A DNA stretch of 64,000 bases. Source: Shewanella fidelis ATCC BAA-318. Lineage in GTDB: Bacteria; Pseudomonadota; Gammaproteobacteria; Enterobacterales; Shewanellaceae. Shown here in pieces: positions 17,051-26,701 of the stretch (positions are counted from its first letter, which is position 1; every line of letters begins with the position of its first letter). The notes beneath the pieces were generated by a model. It was not told where the DNA came from and made no database searches. It was given only the letters and a program-made list of their open reading frames with translations. The DNA lies in contig NZ_KI912460.1 of assembly GCF_000518605.1 (NCBI RefSeq), forward strand, positions 191,741 through 255,740, written 5' to 3'. The position numbers and the translations under genes were made by a program.

Positions 17051-18982
17051 ATGGAAAGCGCTCACAGCCTGCTTGCGCAGTATTTTGGTTTTGATCAGTT
17101 TCGTCCAGGACAAGGCGAGGTGATAGAAAATGTACTAAAAGGTCATAGTGCTGCGGCAATTTTTCCCACGGGATCGGGTAAATCTCTGTGTTACCAATTG
17201 CCGGCCCTTGCGCTACCGCATCTGACGTTAGTTGTATCGCCTTTATTGGCTTTGATGGATGATCAACTTCAGTTCCTAAGCTGTAAAGGTATTGCTGCTG
17301 CATCAATCGATTCTACTCAAACCAATGAGCAAAGTAGCGCTGTTATGCAAGGCGTCGCAGATGGATCCATTAAAATCTTAATGATCTCGGTTGAGAGATT
17401 AAACAATGAACGCTTCAGAAAGTTTATTTCATCGGTGCCAATTTCATTATTGGTGATTGACGAGGCTCACTGTATCTCAGAATGGGGGCATAACTTCCGT
17501 CCGGATTATTTGAAATTGCCGGCTTATCAAAAACAGTTAAATATTCCACAAGTTCTGTTACTCACCGCGACTGCGACTGCGCAGGTGGTAGAAGATATGG
17601 GGCGTAAATTTTCGATACAGAAGCAATATGTGACGCTAACAGGCTTTTATCGAGCCAACTTAAATTTAGCGGCGCTTGGTATGCCAAGTTCACAAAAACT
17701 GCCTTACTTAAAAGATTGGTTGAATCAACGCCAGGGTCAAAGCGGGATAGTGTATGTGACTTTGCAACAAAGTACTGAAATGGTCGCTCAAGAACTATTG
17801 CGCGCCGGGGTTAATGCGGCTGCTTATCACGCTGGCATGGACAGTGATAAACGTAAATCAATCCAAAACCAATTTATGACAGGTGAGCTTAACGTCATTG
17901 TGGCTACTATTGCCTTTGGTATGGGGATAGACAAAAGCGATATTCGTTTTGTGGCGCACTTTGATCTACCTAAGTCGATAGAAAATTACGCTCAGGAAAT
18001 AGGCCGAGCAGGGCGCGATGGTTTGGTCTCTGACTGCTTAGTTCTAGCTAACCGCGATAATCTCAACGTGCTGGAGAACTTTGTCTACGGTGATACGCCC
18101 GAAGCGAGTGCGATAGATTTTATAATAGAGGAAATTAGCCAGGCAGCGGCTGTCGGCACGCAGTGGGAGGTATTGTTAACACCACTGTCAAACGAATCCA
18201 ACATACGCCAGTTAAGCCTTAAAACACTATTGGTATATTTAGAGATGCTAAGAGTGATAAAGCCTAAGTACAGTTATTTTGCTGACTATCGTTTTAAGTT
18301 GTTGCTACCTCTGTCTGAATTGTTAAGTCTATTTGATCCTCAACGGCAGACTTTTATTAATGCAGTGCTTGATAGTTCTGATAAAGCTAAAATTTGGTAT
18401 AGCGCCAATTTTGCCAAGTTAGAGCAATTAATACCCGGTAGCCGAGACCGCGCAATTAAAGCGCTGGATTATTTACATCAGAAACAGTTGATTGAGTTAC
18501 AAAGTAAACAGTTAACACAAGTATATGACGTATATAGTGCAAACATTAATGATACTGTCGCTGCTCGGTTATTTGAGCGCTTTAGTATCAAAGAACAAAG
18601 TGAAGTTAACAGAATAAATCAGTTAGTGGACTTTTTTGACAGCGAATCTTGCTTAAGTTTGCAGTTAGCTCAGTACTTTTCAGATCATAACCTTACAGCA
18701 CCTTGCGGCCATTGTAGCGTTTGTCTTGGTCAATCTGCGCGTTTGCCTAAGCCTGCACCGTTAGCACCATTAGATGATTTAGACTTCATCGCTGTTTGCC
18801 AACAAGCGATAACAAAGCTAGAGGCAAAAGCGACTCCCATTCTGTTGAGCCGCTTTTTGTGTGGTCTAACGACGCCAATATTTACCAAGTTAAAAATGCG
18901 TCAAATTAGCGGATTTGCACAGCTTGAACAGTATCGATTTAAAGAGGTGTTGGCTTGGGTCGAGCAAAATTTTAATCGCTAG
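17051..18982 (+). CDS. RecQ-family ATP-dependent DNA helicase
   Basis: A 643-aa SF2 helicase. Motif 0 FDQFRPGQ, Walker A TGSGKS, DEAH box DEAHCISEWGHNFRP, motif III TATAT and motif VI QEIGRAGRDG are all present in the first 340 residues. A winged-helix-like middle follows, and a late cysteine cluster CGHCSVC (about residues 556-562) that may be the RecQ zinc site. I recognise no clear HRDC domain at the C-terminus. It differs from canonical E. coli RecQ and may be the second RecQ-like helicase found in Shewanella. I give no symbol because a canonical recQ may be elsewhere. Confidence 0.9.
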   Translation: MESAHSLLAQYFGFDQFRPGQGEVIENVLKGHSAAAIFPTGSGKSLCYQLPALALPHLTLVVSPLLALMDDQLQFLSCKGIAAASIDSTQTNEQSSAVMQGVADGSIKILMISVERLNNERFRKFISSVPISLLVIDEAHCISEWGHNFRPDYLKLPAYQKQLNIPQVLLLTATATAQVVEDMGRKFSIQKQYVTLTGFYRANLNLAALGMPSSQKLPYLKDWLNQRQGQSGIVYVTLQQSTEMVAQELLRAGVNAAAYHAGMDSDKRKSIQNQFMTGELNVIVATIAFGMGIDKSDIRFVAHFDLPKSIENYAQEIGRAGRDGLVSDCLVLANRDNLNVLENFVYGDTPEASAIDFIIEEISQAAAVGTQWEVLLTPLSNESNIRQLSLKTLLVYLEMLRVIKPKYSYFADYRFKLLLPLSELLSLFDPQRQTFINAVLDSSDKAKIWYSANFAKLEQLIPGSRDRAIKALDYLHQKQLIELQSKQLTQVYDVYSANINDTVAARLFERFSIKEQSEVNRINQLVDFFDSESCLSLQLAQYFSDHNLTAPCGHCSVCLGQSARLPKPAPLAPLDDLDFIAVCQQAITKLEAKATPILLSRFLCGLTTPIFTKLKMRQISGFAQLEQYRFKEVLAWVEQNFNR

Positions 18983-19209
18983 TTATTACTTGCTATGAAA
19001 ATATCAGCTAGCCGCCACCTCCATTATTTGAGTTCAATATAAATTTAGCTTTTTGGCCAAGGTTAATTTAATCGCACTAATGGTTTGAGTTATGTAACAA
19101 AGGTTGTTTATTTTGGATAATTTACTGAAAAAAGTAGCAGAACATGATTTACTTGCAGCGATAATAAAAGTGGCGTAGACCACAAACTTGCAAATTAAGG
19201 GAATACATC

Positions 19210-20982
19210 ATGAAAAAAGCCGTGTTGCCATTGGCTATCGCATTGTCGCTTGCCGGTTTAACTGCTTGCCAAACCCAACCAACCAATGAAGTGGTAGCGG
19301 TTAAGATTGCCGATCAAAAAATAGCATTCGACCAATTTAGCCAAAACTTTATCGATGCACTTTGGATTGAGTCACCAACTTGGGCATTGTATAGCGGCTT
19401 TCATAAATATGACGGAGTGTTGAAAGTACCTAATGCAGCAACGCGAGCAGCTACACTCGCCTTTATCGATACTCAGCAATTGGCACTAAGTCAGTTTGAC
19501 CCAAATGTGATGAGTCCGGCGATGTTGACTGATTATCGTCTGATCGAGAATTTGCTTGCAGAAATGAAGTGGGATTTAGAAACATTTAAGTCGTGGCAAT
19601 GGAACCCTGCTAGTTACAATGTTTCTGGAGGTTTTGCGCAAATTATCAATGAAGATTTTGCACCGTTAACTGAACGCTTACGCTCAGTTTTGGCTAGAAT
19701 GGAAAACGTACCAGCTTATTATGCGGCAGCAAGAGAAAATATCAGTAAGCCGACATTAGAGCACACTCAACTTGCCATTATGCAAAATGAAGGCGCATTT
19801 TCAGTTTTTTCAAGTGAGCTACTGGACAAAGCAATTACCTCAGATCTTACTAACGATGAGAAAGCTTTATTTGCAAGTCGCTTCAATAAGGTTTCGATTG
19901 CAATCAATGAGCATATCGACTGGTTGAAAGCACTAGAAGCAGACTTGAAGGAACAAGGTGCGAGAAGTTTTCGTATCGGTGCAGAACTTTACGAGCAAAA
20001 GTTTGCCTATGACATCCAAGCGGGCATGAGTGGTAAAACACTTTATGAAAAAGCAGTTGCAGATAAAAACCGCGTACAGGGTGAAATGATTAAAATCACC
20101 CACCAAATTTGGGATAAGTATTTTGATACCGCTATTCCGAGCGATGATAAAGTTGCTATTAAGCAGCTAATTGACAAGTTGTCTGCTAAGCACGTTAAAC
20201 GTGATGACTTTGTAGATGAAGTTCGTGCACAGATCCCTGAACTGGTTGATTTCGTAAAAGCTAAGGATCTAGTCACACTAGATCCGAATAAACCGCTGGT
20301 GGTCCGAGAAACGCCTGCTTATATGCGCGGTTATGCTGGAGCGTCAATTAGCGCACCTGGCCCTTATGAGAAGTCAGGTAATACTTACTATAATGTCACG
20401 CCACTTGACGGCATGAGTGATGAGTCAGCAGAAAGTTATTTACGTGAATATAACCACTGGATTTTGCAGGTACTCAATATTCATGAAGCGATTCCAGGTC
20501 ATTACACTCAACTTGTTTATTCAAACGAATCACCAAGTTTGATTAAGAGCTTATTTGGTAATGGGGCTATGGTAGAAGGTTGGGCTGTTTATACCGAACG
20601 CATGATGTTAGAACAGGGTTATGGTAATTTCGAGCCTGAAATGTGGCTGATGTACTATAAGTGGAACTTACGCGTCATTTGTAACACCATCCTAGACTAT
20701 AGCATTCAAGTAAAGGGCATGACTGAAGCGCAAGCATTAGACTTGATGATGAATGAAGCGTTCCAGCAGCAAGCCGAAGCAGAAGGTAAGTGGCGTAGAG
20801 CAACATTAAGCCAAGTTCAATTAACAAGTTATTACTCAGGTTACCGTGAGATTTATGATTTTAGAGAGGAGTATAAGGCACTCAAGGGGGATGATTTTGA
20901 TCTTAAAGCATTCCACGAAGAGTTTTTAAGCTACGGTAGCGCGCCAGTTAAATATATTCGTGAGTTAATGCTGAATAAGTAA
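19210..20982 (+). CDS. DUF885 family lipoprotein, putative metallopeptidase
   Basis: A 590-aa protein with a lipoprotein signal: MKKAVLPLAIALSLAG and a lipobox LTAC with Cys20. The residue after Cys is Gln, so outer-membrane sorting is expected. The DUF885 domain fills the rest, and HEAIPGHYTQ near residue 425 is an HExxxGH-type zinc motif seen in this family. A conserved distal glutamate stands in MVEGWAVYTE. Family members are thought to be carboxypeptidase-like peptidases; the substrate is unknown. It is monocistronic with its own terminator. Confidence 0.88.
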   Translation: MKKAVLPLAIALSLAGLTACQTQPTNEVVAVKIADQKIAFDQFSQNFIDALWIESPTWALYSGFHKYDGVLKVPNAATRAATLAFIDTQQLALSQFDPNVMSPAMLTDYRLIENLLAEMKWDLETFKSWQWNPASYNVSGGFAQIINEDFAPLTERLRSVLARMENVPAYYAAARENISKPTLEHTQLAIMQNEGAFSVFSSELLDKAITSDLTNDEKALFASRFNKVSIAINEHIDWLKALEADLKEQGARSFRIGAELYEQKFAYDIQAGMSGKTLYEKAVADKNRVQGEMIKITHQIWDKYFDTAIPSDDKVAIKQLIDKLSAKHVKRDDFVDEVRAQIPELVDFVKAKDLVTLDPNKPLVVRETPAYMRGYAGASISAPGPYEKSGNTYYNVTPLDGMSDESAESYLREYNHWILQVLNIHEAIPGHYTQLVYSNESPSLIKSLFGNGAMVEGWAVYTERMMLEQGYGNFEPEMWLMYYKWNLRVICNTILDYSIQVKGMTEAQALDLMMNEAFQQQAEAEGKWRRATLSQVQLTSYYSGYREIYDFREEYKALKGDDFDLKAFHEEFLSYGSAPVKYIRELMLNK

Positions 20983-21024
20983 TTTAATCGTTTATAAAAA
21001 CAGTCATTAATCGATAAATATAAA

Positions 21025-21055
21025 GATCAGTAGCTTTTGCTGCTGGTCTTTTTTG
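21025..21055 (+). terminator. Terminator of the DUF885 gene
   Basis: GATCAGTAGC (21025-21034), a TTTT loop and GCTGCTGGTC (21039-21048, with G-U pairs) followed by six T. Confidence 0.75.
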
Positions 21056-21134
21056 TTTCATAGAAAAAAATAGCAAAACTTATGCTTTGTTAAGTTAATT
21101 AGGCTAGTAAAAGAGATTTGTTTATTGTAATCTA

Positions 21135-21153
21135 AATGATAACAATTCGCATT
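21135..21153. promoter_or_regulatory. Fur-like box at the 5' end of the response regulator gene
   Basis: AATGATAACAATTCGCATT matches 11 of 14 positions of the 7-1-7 Fur motif TGATAAT-N-ATTATCA. It overlaps a possible ATG at 21136 and lies 13-31 bp before the preferred ATG at 21166. Confidence 0.5.
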
Positions 21154-21165
21154 AAGCTTAAAAAG

Positions 21166-21846
21166 ATGAAACACGTATTATTAGTAGATGATGATCTTGT
21201 ATTCCAAAGCGCGCTTAAGCCCGTTTTGGAAAAGGAAGGCTTTATTGTCACTGTTGCCAATAACGGTGTAGAGGCGCTCGATAAACTCAAATCAACGACG
21301 CAAGATTTGATTTTGTTGGATCTTAACATGCCAGAACTCAATGGAATCGAACTCTTAAAGCTCAGAGTGGATAAGACACCCGTTATTGTGATCTCTGCCT
21401 TGGACGCGGAGGAAGAGCGGATTAAAGTTTATGAACTTGGGGCGGATGATTTTTTAAGTAAACCTTTTAGTCATAGAGAACTTACTGTAAGGATCAATGC
21501 ATTACTGCGAAGAATTGCAGTGGTTAAAGAAAATATGGAATTAACAGAGCCAGTTCAGGAGATCCACTTTGATGATAGCCGTTTTATGATCTCTATTTCT
21601 GAAAGGTTAGTATCTTTTACCCAAACAGAATTCAAGTTATTTAAGTATCTGTTTGAACGAAAAGGACAAGTGATCACAAAGCAGGAATTGCAGCGTCGAG
21701 TGTTACAAAAAGAGTTAGGTCAATTCGATAGAAACTTAGACATGCATATCAGCAATACTCGACGTAAATTATCGGAGAAGCAATTACCCAAAAGCCTTAT
21801 TAATACAGTAAGAGGCAAAGGATATAGCTTTGCAGTTGCATGTTAA
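21166..21846 (+). CDS. Orphan OmpR-family response regulator
   Basis: A 226-aa two-domain regulator. The receiver has the acidic pocket VDDD at the N-terminus, phospho-acceptor Asp52 in LLDLNMP and Lys in SKPF. The C-terminal winged helix contains FTQTEFKLFKYL and VRGKGYSF. An in-frame ATG at 21136 would add ten residues coded by the Fur-like box, so I prefer the ATG at 21166. No sensor kinase is adjacent. It recalls the iron-responsive orphan regulator SO2426 of S. oneidensis, reported as a positive regulator of siderophore genes; that identity is inference. Confidence 0.9.
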   Translation: MKHVLLVDDDLVFQSALKPVLEKEGFIVTVANNGVEALDKLKSTTQDLILLDLNMPELNGIELLKLRVDKTPVIVISALDAEEERIKVYELGADDFLSKPFSHRELTVRINALLRRIAVVKENMELTEPVQEIHFDDSRFMISISERLVSFTQTEFKLFKYLFERKGQVITKQELQRRVLQKELGQFDRNLDMHISNTRRKLSEKQLPKSLINTVRGKGYSFAVAC

Positions 21847-21893
21847 CATTGAAATTTTATTGGTTAGTTGAATACTAATTGGTATAACTACTC

Positions 21894-21922
21894 AAGCCAG
21901 TTCTAGTTAAGCTGGCTTTTTT
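21894..21922 (+). terminator. Terminator of the response regulator gene
   Basis: AAGCCAG (21894-21900) and CTGGCTT (21912-21918) followed by further T residues. Confidence 0.75.
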
Positions 21923-22024
21923 GTGGCAGGTGGAGCAGGGCTGTATTTGTAGTGAGTCGAAACGGTGAGATTTATTAGGCGAAACATTTTAAAACATCGG
22001 GTCTTAGCTCGATAGCCGTCACAC

Positions 22025-22050
22025 AAAAAAGGGAGCTATATGCTCCCTTT
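22025..22050 (-). terminator. Terminator of ald
   Basis: AAAGGGAGC (22028-22036) and GCTCCCTTT (22042-22050), with the T-run on the minus strand (A at 22025-22030). It lies 32 bp past the ald stop. Confidence 0.8.
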
Positions 22051-22081
22051 ATCTTATTAAGCTGAAACGCTAACGCGTTGT

Positions 22082-23197
22082 TTACTTAAGTAGAATTGTT
22101 GGGTCAACAAATTCCATATCTAAAGCTTCAGCAACTTCGGCACAAGTGATCTTACCATGCATTACATTAAGACCATTAAGCAGGTGCTTATCTTGTAACA
22201 ATGCTTCTCTATAACCTAGTTGTGCTAGCTTGATAATGTAAGGAAGCGTTGCGTTATTTAATGCAAATGTAGATGTGCGTGCTACAGCGCCAGGCATATT
22301 GGCAACACAGTAATGAACAACATCATCAACAATATAAGTAGGATCTTGGTGAGTTGTTGCATGTGAAGTTTCAATACAACCACCTTGGTCGATAGCTACA
22401 TCAACAATTGCTGAGCCTGGCTTCATGCGTTTGATATGTTCTTTTGTTACTAGCTTCGGTGCTGCTGCACCAGGTACCAAAACACCACCAATAACAAGGT
22501 CAGCTTCTAAAACATGCTTTTCAATTGCATCAGCAGTTGAGTAGATAGCTTTAACTTTATTATCAAACTGAGCATTAAGGCGACGTAATGCATCAATACT
22601 ACGGTCAAGGATGACTACGTCAGCACCAAGACCAACAGCCATTTGTGCAGCGTTAGTTCCAACCATGCCGCCACCAATAATGACAACCTTTGCAGGTTCA
22701 ACACCTGGAACACCACCTAACAGCATGCCGCGGCCGCCCATAGATTTTTCTAGTGCCATTGCGCCTGCTTGAATTGACATACGGCCAGCAACTTCTGACA
22801 TTGGTGCTAGTAGGGGAAGGGCACCACGATCGTCGGTTACAGTTTCATAAGCGATACACACTGAACCGCTCTTAATAAGGTCTTCGGTTTGAGGTAAATC
22901 TGGTGCAAGGTGTAGGTAGGTAAACAGAAGCTGATCTTCTCTGAGCATTGCACGTTCAACTGCTTGCGGCTCTTTTACTTTTACAATCATTTCTGATTGC
23001 GCAAATACTTCAGCAGCAGTATCGAGAATTTTTGCGCCAACAGCAATATAGTCTTCATTACTAAAGCCAATTCCTGAACCGGCATTTGTTTCAATAAAAA
23101 CCTCATGACCACGTGAAGTTAGTTCGCGAACGCTTGATGGAACCATGCCTACACGATATTCGTGATTTTTGATTTCTTTTGGAACACCTATAATCAT
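22082..23197 (-). CDS. ald: Alanine dehydrogenase
   Basis: A 371-aa NAD-dependent enzyme interconverting L-alanine and pyruvate plus ammonia. The N-terminus MIIGVPKEIKNHEYRVGMVP is the family signature, with the pyruvate-binding arginine and KVKEP lysine region. The Rossmann loop is VIIGGGMVGTNAAQMAVGLG and the late DVAIDQGGCIETS carries the catalytic aspartate. It is divergent from lrp. In Shewanella the ald/lrp pair is conserved, and Lrp control of ald is likely, though I did not define a site. Confidence 0.96.
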   Translation of the reverse strand: MIIGVPKEIKNHEYRVGMVPSSVRELTSRGHEVFIETNAGSGIGFSNEDYIAVGAKILDTAAEVFAQSEMIVKVKEPQAVERAMLREDQLLFTYLHLAPDLPQTEDLIKSGSVCIAYETVTDDRGALPLLAPMSEVAGRMSIQAGAMALEKSMGGRGMLLGGVPGVEPAKVVIIGGGMVGTNAAQMAVGLGADVVILDRSIDALRRLNAQFDNKVKAIYSTADAIEKHVLEADLVIGGVLVPGAAAPKLVTKEHIKRMKPGSAIVDVAIDQGGCIETSHATTHQDPTYIVDDVVHYCVANMPGAVARTSTFALNNATLPYIIKLAQLGYREALLQDKHLLNGLNVMHGKITCAEVAEALDMEFVDPTILLK

Positions 23198-23377
23198 CTT
23201 CGAGCCTCAATTTCGCATAAAAACCCATTTAATATGGGTGTAATTGTTATTTTATATTGCCTGAACGTGAATGTTTCAGGGAAATCTAGTATAGTATTCA
23301 TTCCGTAGTTTATGCTGCTGAAGATTTTGCTTTAGCAGATAATAATATCGTTGTTAATGACAACCAGGGTTATAAAT

Positions 23378-23881
23378 ATGGTTAATAATAAAAAGAGTCC
23401 TATAAAAGACTTAGATCGTATCGATAGAAATATACTTAATGAATTGCAAATTGATGGCCGAATTTCTAATGTAGAGTTGTCTAAAAGAGTAGGGTTGAGC
23501 CCGACCCCTTGTCTGGAACGCGTAAAAAGACTTGAAAAACAAGGTTATATCAAAGGTTACACGGCTTTGGTTAATCCACACTATTTAGGCGCTTCTTTAT
23601 TGGTGTTTGTTGAGATCACATTAAACCGTGATACAGCTGAAGTTTTTGATAAATTTAACAAAGCTGTGCAACTGTTAGATGATATTCAAGAATGTCATCT
23701 TGTTTCTGGTGATTTTGACTACCTACTAAAGACTCGAGTATCAGATATGTCTGCATACCGTCGTCTTTTAGGTGAAACATTGCTAAAACTACCAGCGGTT
23801 TCAGATACTCGAACTTATGTTGTGATGGAAGAAGTTAAGCAAACTAATCGTGTCGCAATCAATACAGTGACAGAACTGTAA
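23378..23881 (+). CDS. lrp: Leucine-responsive regulatory protein
   Basis: A 167-aa global transcription factor that is near-identical to E. coli Lrp over most of its length (LDRIDRNILNELQ, RISNVELSKRVGLSPTPCLERV, ECHLVSGDFDYLLKTRV). The helix-turn-helix is at about residues 30-55 and the RAM ligand domain follows. The ATG at 23378 aligns with E. coli; the ATG at 23351 would add nine residues. It is divergent from ald and upstream of ftsK, the usual order. Confidence 0.97.
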   Translation: MVNNKKSPIKDLDRIDRNILNELQIDGRISNVELSKRVGLSPTPCLERVKRLEKQGYIKGYTALVNPHYLGASLLVFVEITLNRDTAEVFDKFNKAVQLLDDIQECHLVSGDFDYLLKTRVSDMSAYRRLLGETLLKLPAVSDTRTYVVMEEVKQTNRVAINTVTEL

Positions 23882-23898
23882 ATATTAGACTTTGATGT

Positions 23899-23927
23899 AA
23901 AAAGGGGCCTTTATGGCCCTTTTTTTA
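23899..23927 (+). terminator. Terminator of lrp
   Basis: AAAGGGGCC, a TTTAT loop and GGCCCTTT with a long T-run. It separates lrp from ftsK. Confidence 0.8.
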
Positions 23928-24070
23928 GTTTAAACGCTTACTGATACAAAGTGTTGCAAATTCCGTGCATGCATATTTATGCACTTATCCCGGTAAGCAG
24001 CAAACGCTGCAAAAAGTCTTAAATTCTGGTATCTTGTGCCTAATTAATATTTTTTAGTGTAGGTTTTCCA

Positions 24071-26635
24071 TTGTCTAAGGGAAATAGCGTTAAAACCCTA
24101 TCCGGTATACAGCGTTTACTGGAAGGTAGTCTCATTATTTGTTGCATGTTAGCAACCTACGTCTTAATTGCATTAAGCAGCTTTCATTCATCCGATCCTG
24201 GCTGGAGCCAGTCTCATTTTGATGGTGAAATTCAAAACCTAACCGGTGCAGTCGGTGCGTGGTTGGCTGATGTGCTGTTTTATTTCTTTGGCTACTGTGC
24301 CTACATCATACCAATTATTATTGCTTTAACTGGCTGGTTACTGTTTAAGCGAACTCATAAGTTATTAGAAATAGATTACTTTTCCGTTGGTCTTCGATTA
24401 ATTGGCTTTTTGCTGATTGTGTTGAGTCTTGCTGCTTTAGCTGGCATGAATGCTAATGGTATTTATGGCTTCTCTGCTGGTGGCGTTGCTGGTGACGTTA
24501 TTGCTGAAGCTATGTTGCCTTACTTCAACACCTTAGGTACAACACTATTATTACTGTGTTTTGTGGGCGCTGGTTTTACTTTATTAACCGGCATTAGTTG
24601 GCTAACCGTGATTGATTTGACCGGCTATGCAACTATTTGGCTTTTTAAATCAATTAAAAATTTACCAAGTCGTTTTAAACCAAATATTGGTGAAACAGAA
24701 GACACTCGTGGCTTTATGTCTGTTGTTGAACGTTTCAAAGAACGTCGCAATGCAGACCGTTATGAGTCAGAAACAGAAGACGACGGTGAAGATTACGCTA
24801 GCCAAGAACAAGCGCATAACAATGATGTTGCTCAGAAAGGAAAAGCTAAAGAGCCTGTTATACGGGTTGAGCCTCGAGTCGAACCGCAAATCCTAGCAAA
24901 AACAAGTCAACCTGAAAGCATCGATATAAAGCCACAAGATGACGACGTTGTTGCGCCATGGGTTTCAACCAATAATGATGATCCAGATCTTGAGGTTATT
25001 GATTTTAACAATAATGCGTCTGTTGGCGCAGAACCTGTGCCAACTGCCAACAAAGTTGCCGCAGACGATAAAGTAAAAATCGTTGATGGTATTGTTGTGC
25101 TGCCAGGACAAGAAGACCAACCTCAGGTGCCTACAACGCCATTACCATGTATCTCTTTACTTGATATTCCTGATCGTAAGAAAAACCCGATAACGGAAGA
25201 GGAGTTAGAGCAGATTGGCAAATTGGTTGAAGTTAAGCTTGCTGACTTTAACATTACTGCGAATGTTGTTGGTGTTTATCCTGGCCCTGTTGTCACTCGC
25301 TTTGAGTTGGAATTAGCGCCAGGTATTAAAGCGTCGAAAATTACTAACTTGTCAAAAGATCTTGCGCGTTCATTACTTGCAGAGAATGTCCGTGTAGTAG
25401 AAGTGATCCCGGGTAAAGCTTATGTTGGCCTTGAGTTACCGAATAAATTCCGTGAAACCGTGTTTATGCGGGATGTGCTTGATTGTGAGGCCTTTAGAGA
25501 AGATCCATCTCACCTAAGTATGGTACTGGGCGCCGATATTGGGGGCGCTCCAGTCGTGGTTGATCTTGGTAAAATGCCACACTTATTAGTTGCCGGTACA
25601 ACGGGCTCTGGTAAATCTGTAGGCGTAAACGTAATGATCACCAGCTTACTGTATAAGTCAGGTCCTGATGATGTTCGTTTTATCATGATTGACCCTAAGA
25701 TGTTGGAACTATCGGTATATGAAGGGATCCCACATCTTTTATGTGAAGTTGTTACCGACATGAAGGAAGCGTCAAACGCATTGAGATGGTGCGTTGGCGA
25801 GATGGAACGTCGTTACAAACTGATGTCTGCACTTGGTGTACGTAATTTAAAAGGTTACAACGCTAAAATCAAAGACGCAAAAGAGGCGGGGCAACCTATA
25901 GTGGATCCACTTTGGAAAGCATCAGATAGTATGGATCCCCAAGCTCCTGAGCTAGACAAATTGCCTTCTATTGTCGTGGTAGTTGATGAATTTGCCGACA
26001 TGATGATGATTGTTGGTAAGAAAGTTGAAGAACTCATTGCGCGTATCGCCCAAAAGGCACGTGCAGCGGGCATTCATTTAATTTTAGCCACACAGCGTCC
26101 ATCGGTTGATGTCATCACTGGCTTGATTAAGGCAAACATCCCAACACGTATGGCTTTCCAAGTTTCATCTAGAATTGATTCAAGAACAATTTTAGATCAA
26201 CAAGGTGCTGAAACCTTACTTGGTATGGGTGATATGTTGTATTTACCACCGGGTACCAGTGTACCAAACCGTGTTCATGGTGCGTTTATTGATGACCATG
26301 AGGTTCACAAAGTTGTTGCCGATTGGTGTGCGCGTGGTAAGCCACAATATATTGATGAGATTTTGCAAGGTTCGGCGGAAGGCGAACAAGTGTTACTACC
26401 AGGTGAAACCAGCGAGTCTGAAGAAGATGTCGATGCACTCTATGATGAAGCTGTTGCTTTCGTAACCCAAACTCGTCGAGGGTCAATATCAAGCGTACAG
26501 CGTAAATTTAAGATCGGTTACAACCGCGCAGCAAGGATCATCGAACAGATGGAAATGCAGGGGGTAGTGAGTTCACAAGGTCACAACGGTAACCGTGAAG
26601 TATTAGCACCACCGCCACCGAAAGACTACGTTTAA
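24071..26635 (+). CDS. ftsK: DNA translocase FtsK
   Basis: An 854-aa septal DNA pump coordinating chromosome dimer resolution and division. Several N-terminal membrane helices lie within about residues 20-190. A short acidic, Pro-rich linker follows (about 215-360), then the alpha/beta motor with Walker A AGTTGSGKS (about residue 510) and Walker B IVVVVDEFADMMM, and the gamma domain with RRGSISSVQRKFKIGYNRAARI and GVVSSQGHNG. It is shorter than E. coli FtsK because of the linker. The start is TTG at 24071; no ATG fits. Confidence 0.95.
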   Translation: MSKGNSVKTLSGIQRLLEGSLIICCMLATYVLIALSSFHSSDPGWSQSHFDGEIQNLTGAVGAWLADVLFYFFGYCAYIIPIIIALTGWLLFKRTHKLLEIDYFSVGLRLIGFLLIVLSLAALAGMNANGIYGFSAGGVAGDVIAEAMLPYFNTLGTTLLLLCFVGAGFTLLTGISWLTVIDLTGYATIWLFKSIKNLPSRFKPNIGETEDTRGFMSVVERFKERRNADRYESETEDDGEDYASQEQAHNNDVAQKGKAKEPVIRVEPRVEPQILAKTSQPESIDIKPQDDDVVAPWVSTNNDDPDLEVIDFNNNASVGAEPVPTANKVAADDKVKIVDGIVVLPGQEDQPQVPTTPLPCISLLDIPDRKKNPITEEELEQIGKLVEVKLADFNITANVVGVYPGPVVTRFELELAPGIKASKITNLSKDLARSLLAENVRVVEVIPGKAYVGLELPNKFRETVFMRDVLDCEAFREDPSHLSMVLGADIGGAPVVVDLGKMPHLLVAGTTGSGKSVGVNVMITSLLYKSGPDDVRFIMIDPKMLELSVYEGIPHLLCEVVTDMKEASNALRWCVGEMERRYKLMSALGVRNLKGYNAKIKDAKEAGQPIVDPLWKASDSMDPQAPELDKLPSIVVVVDEFADMMMIVGKKVEELIARIAQKARAAGIHLILATQRPSVDVITGLIKANIPTRMAFQVSSRIDSRTILDQQGAETLLGMGDMLYLPPGTSVPNRVHGAFIDDHEVHKVVADWCARGKPQYIDEILQGSAEGEQVLLPGETSESEEDVDALYDEAVAFVTQTRRGSISSVQRKFKIGYNRAARIIEQMEMQGVVSSQGHNGNREVLAPPPPKDYV

Positions 26636-26666
26636 GGCTGGCTAGGATCACAGAATCATTTAAGTG

Positions 26667-26688
26667 TACCCCATACAATGCTGGGGTA
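26667..26688 (+). terminator. Hairpin between ftsK and lolA
   Basis: TACCCCA (26667-26673) and TGGGGTA (26682-26688) with an 8-nt loop and no T-run. It ends 4 bp before the lolA ribosome binding site. It could be an mRNA processing or attenuation element rather than a true terminator. Confidence 0.3.
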
Positions 26689-26701
26689 TTCGGAGAGTTT
26701 A

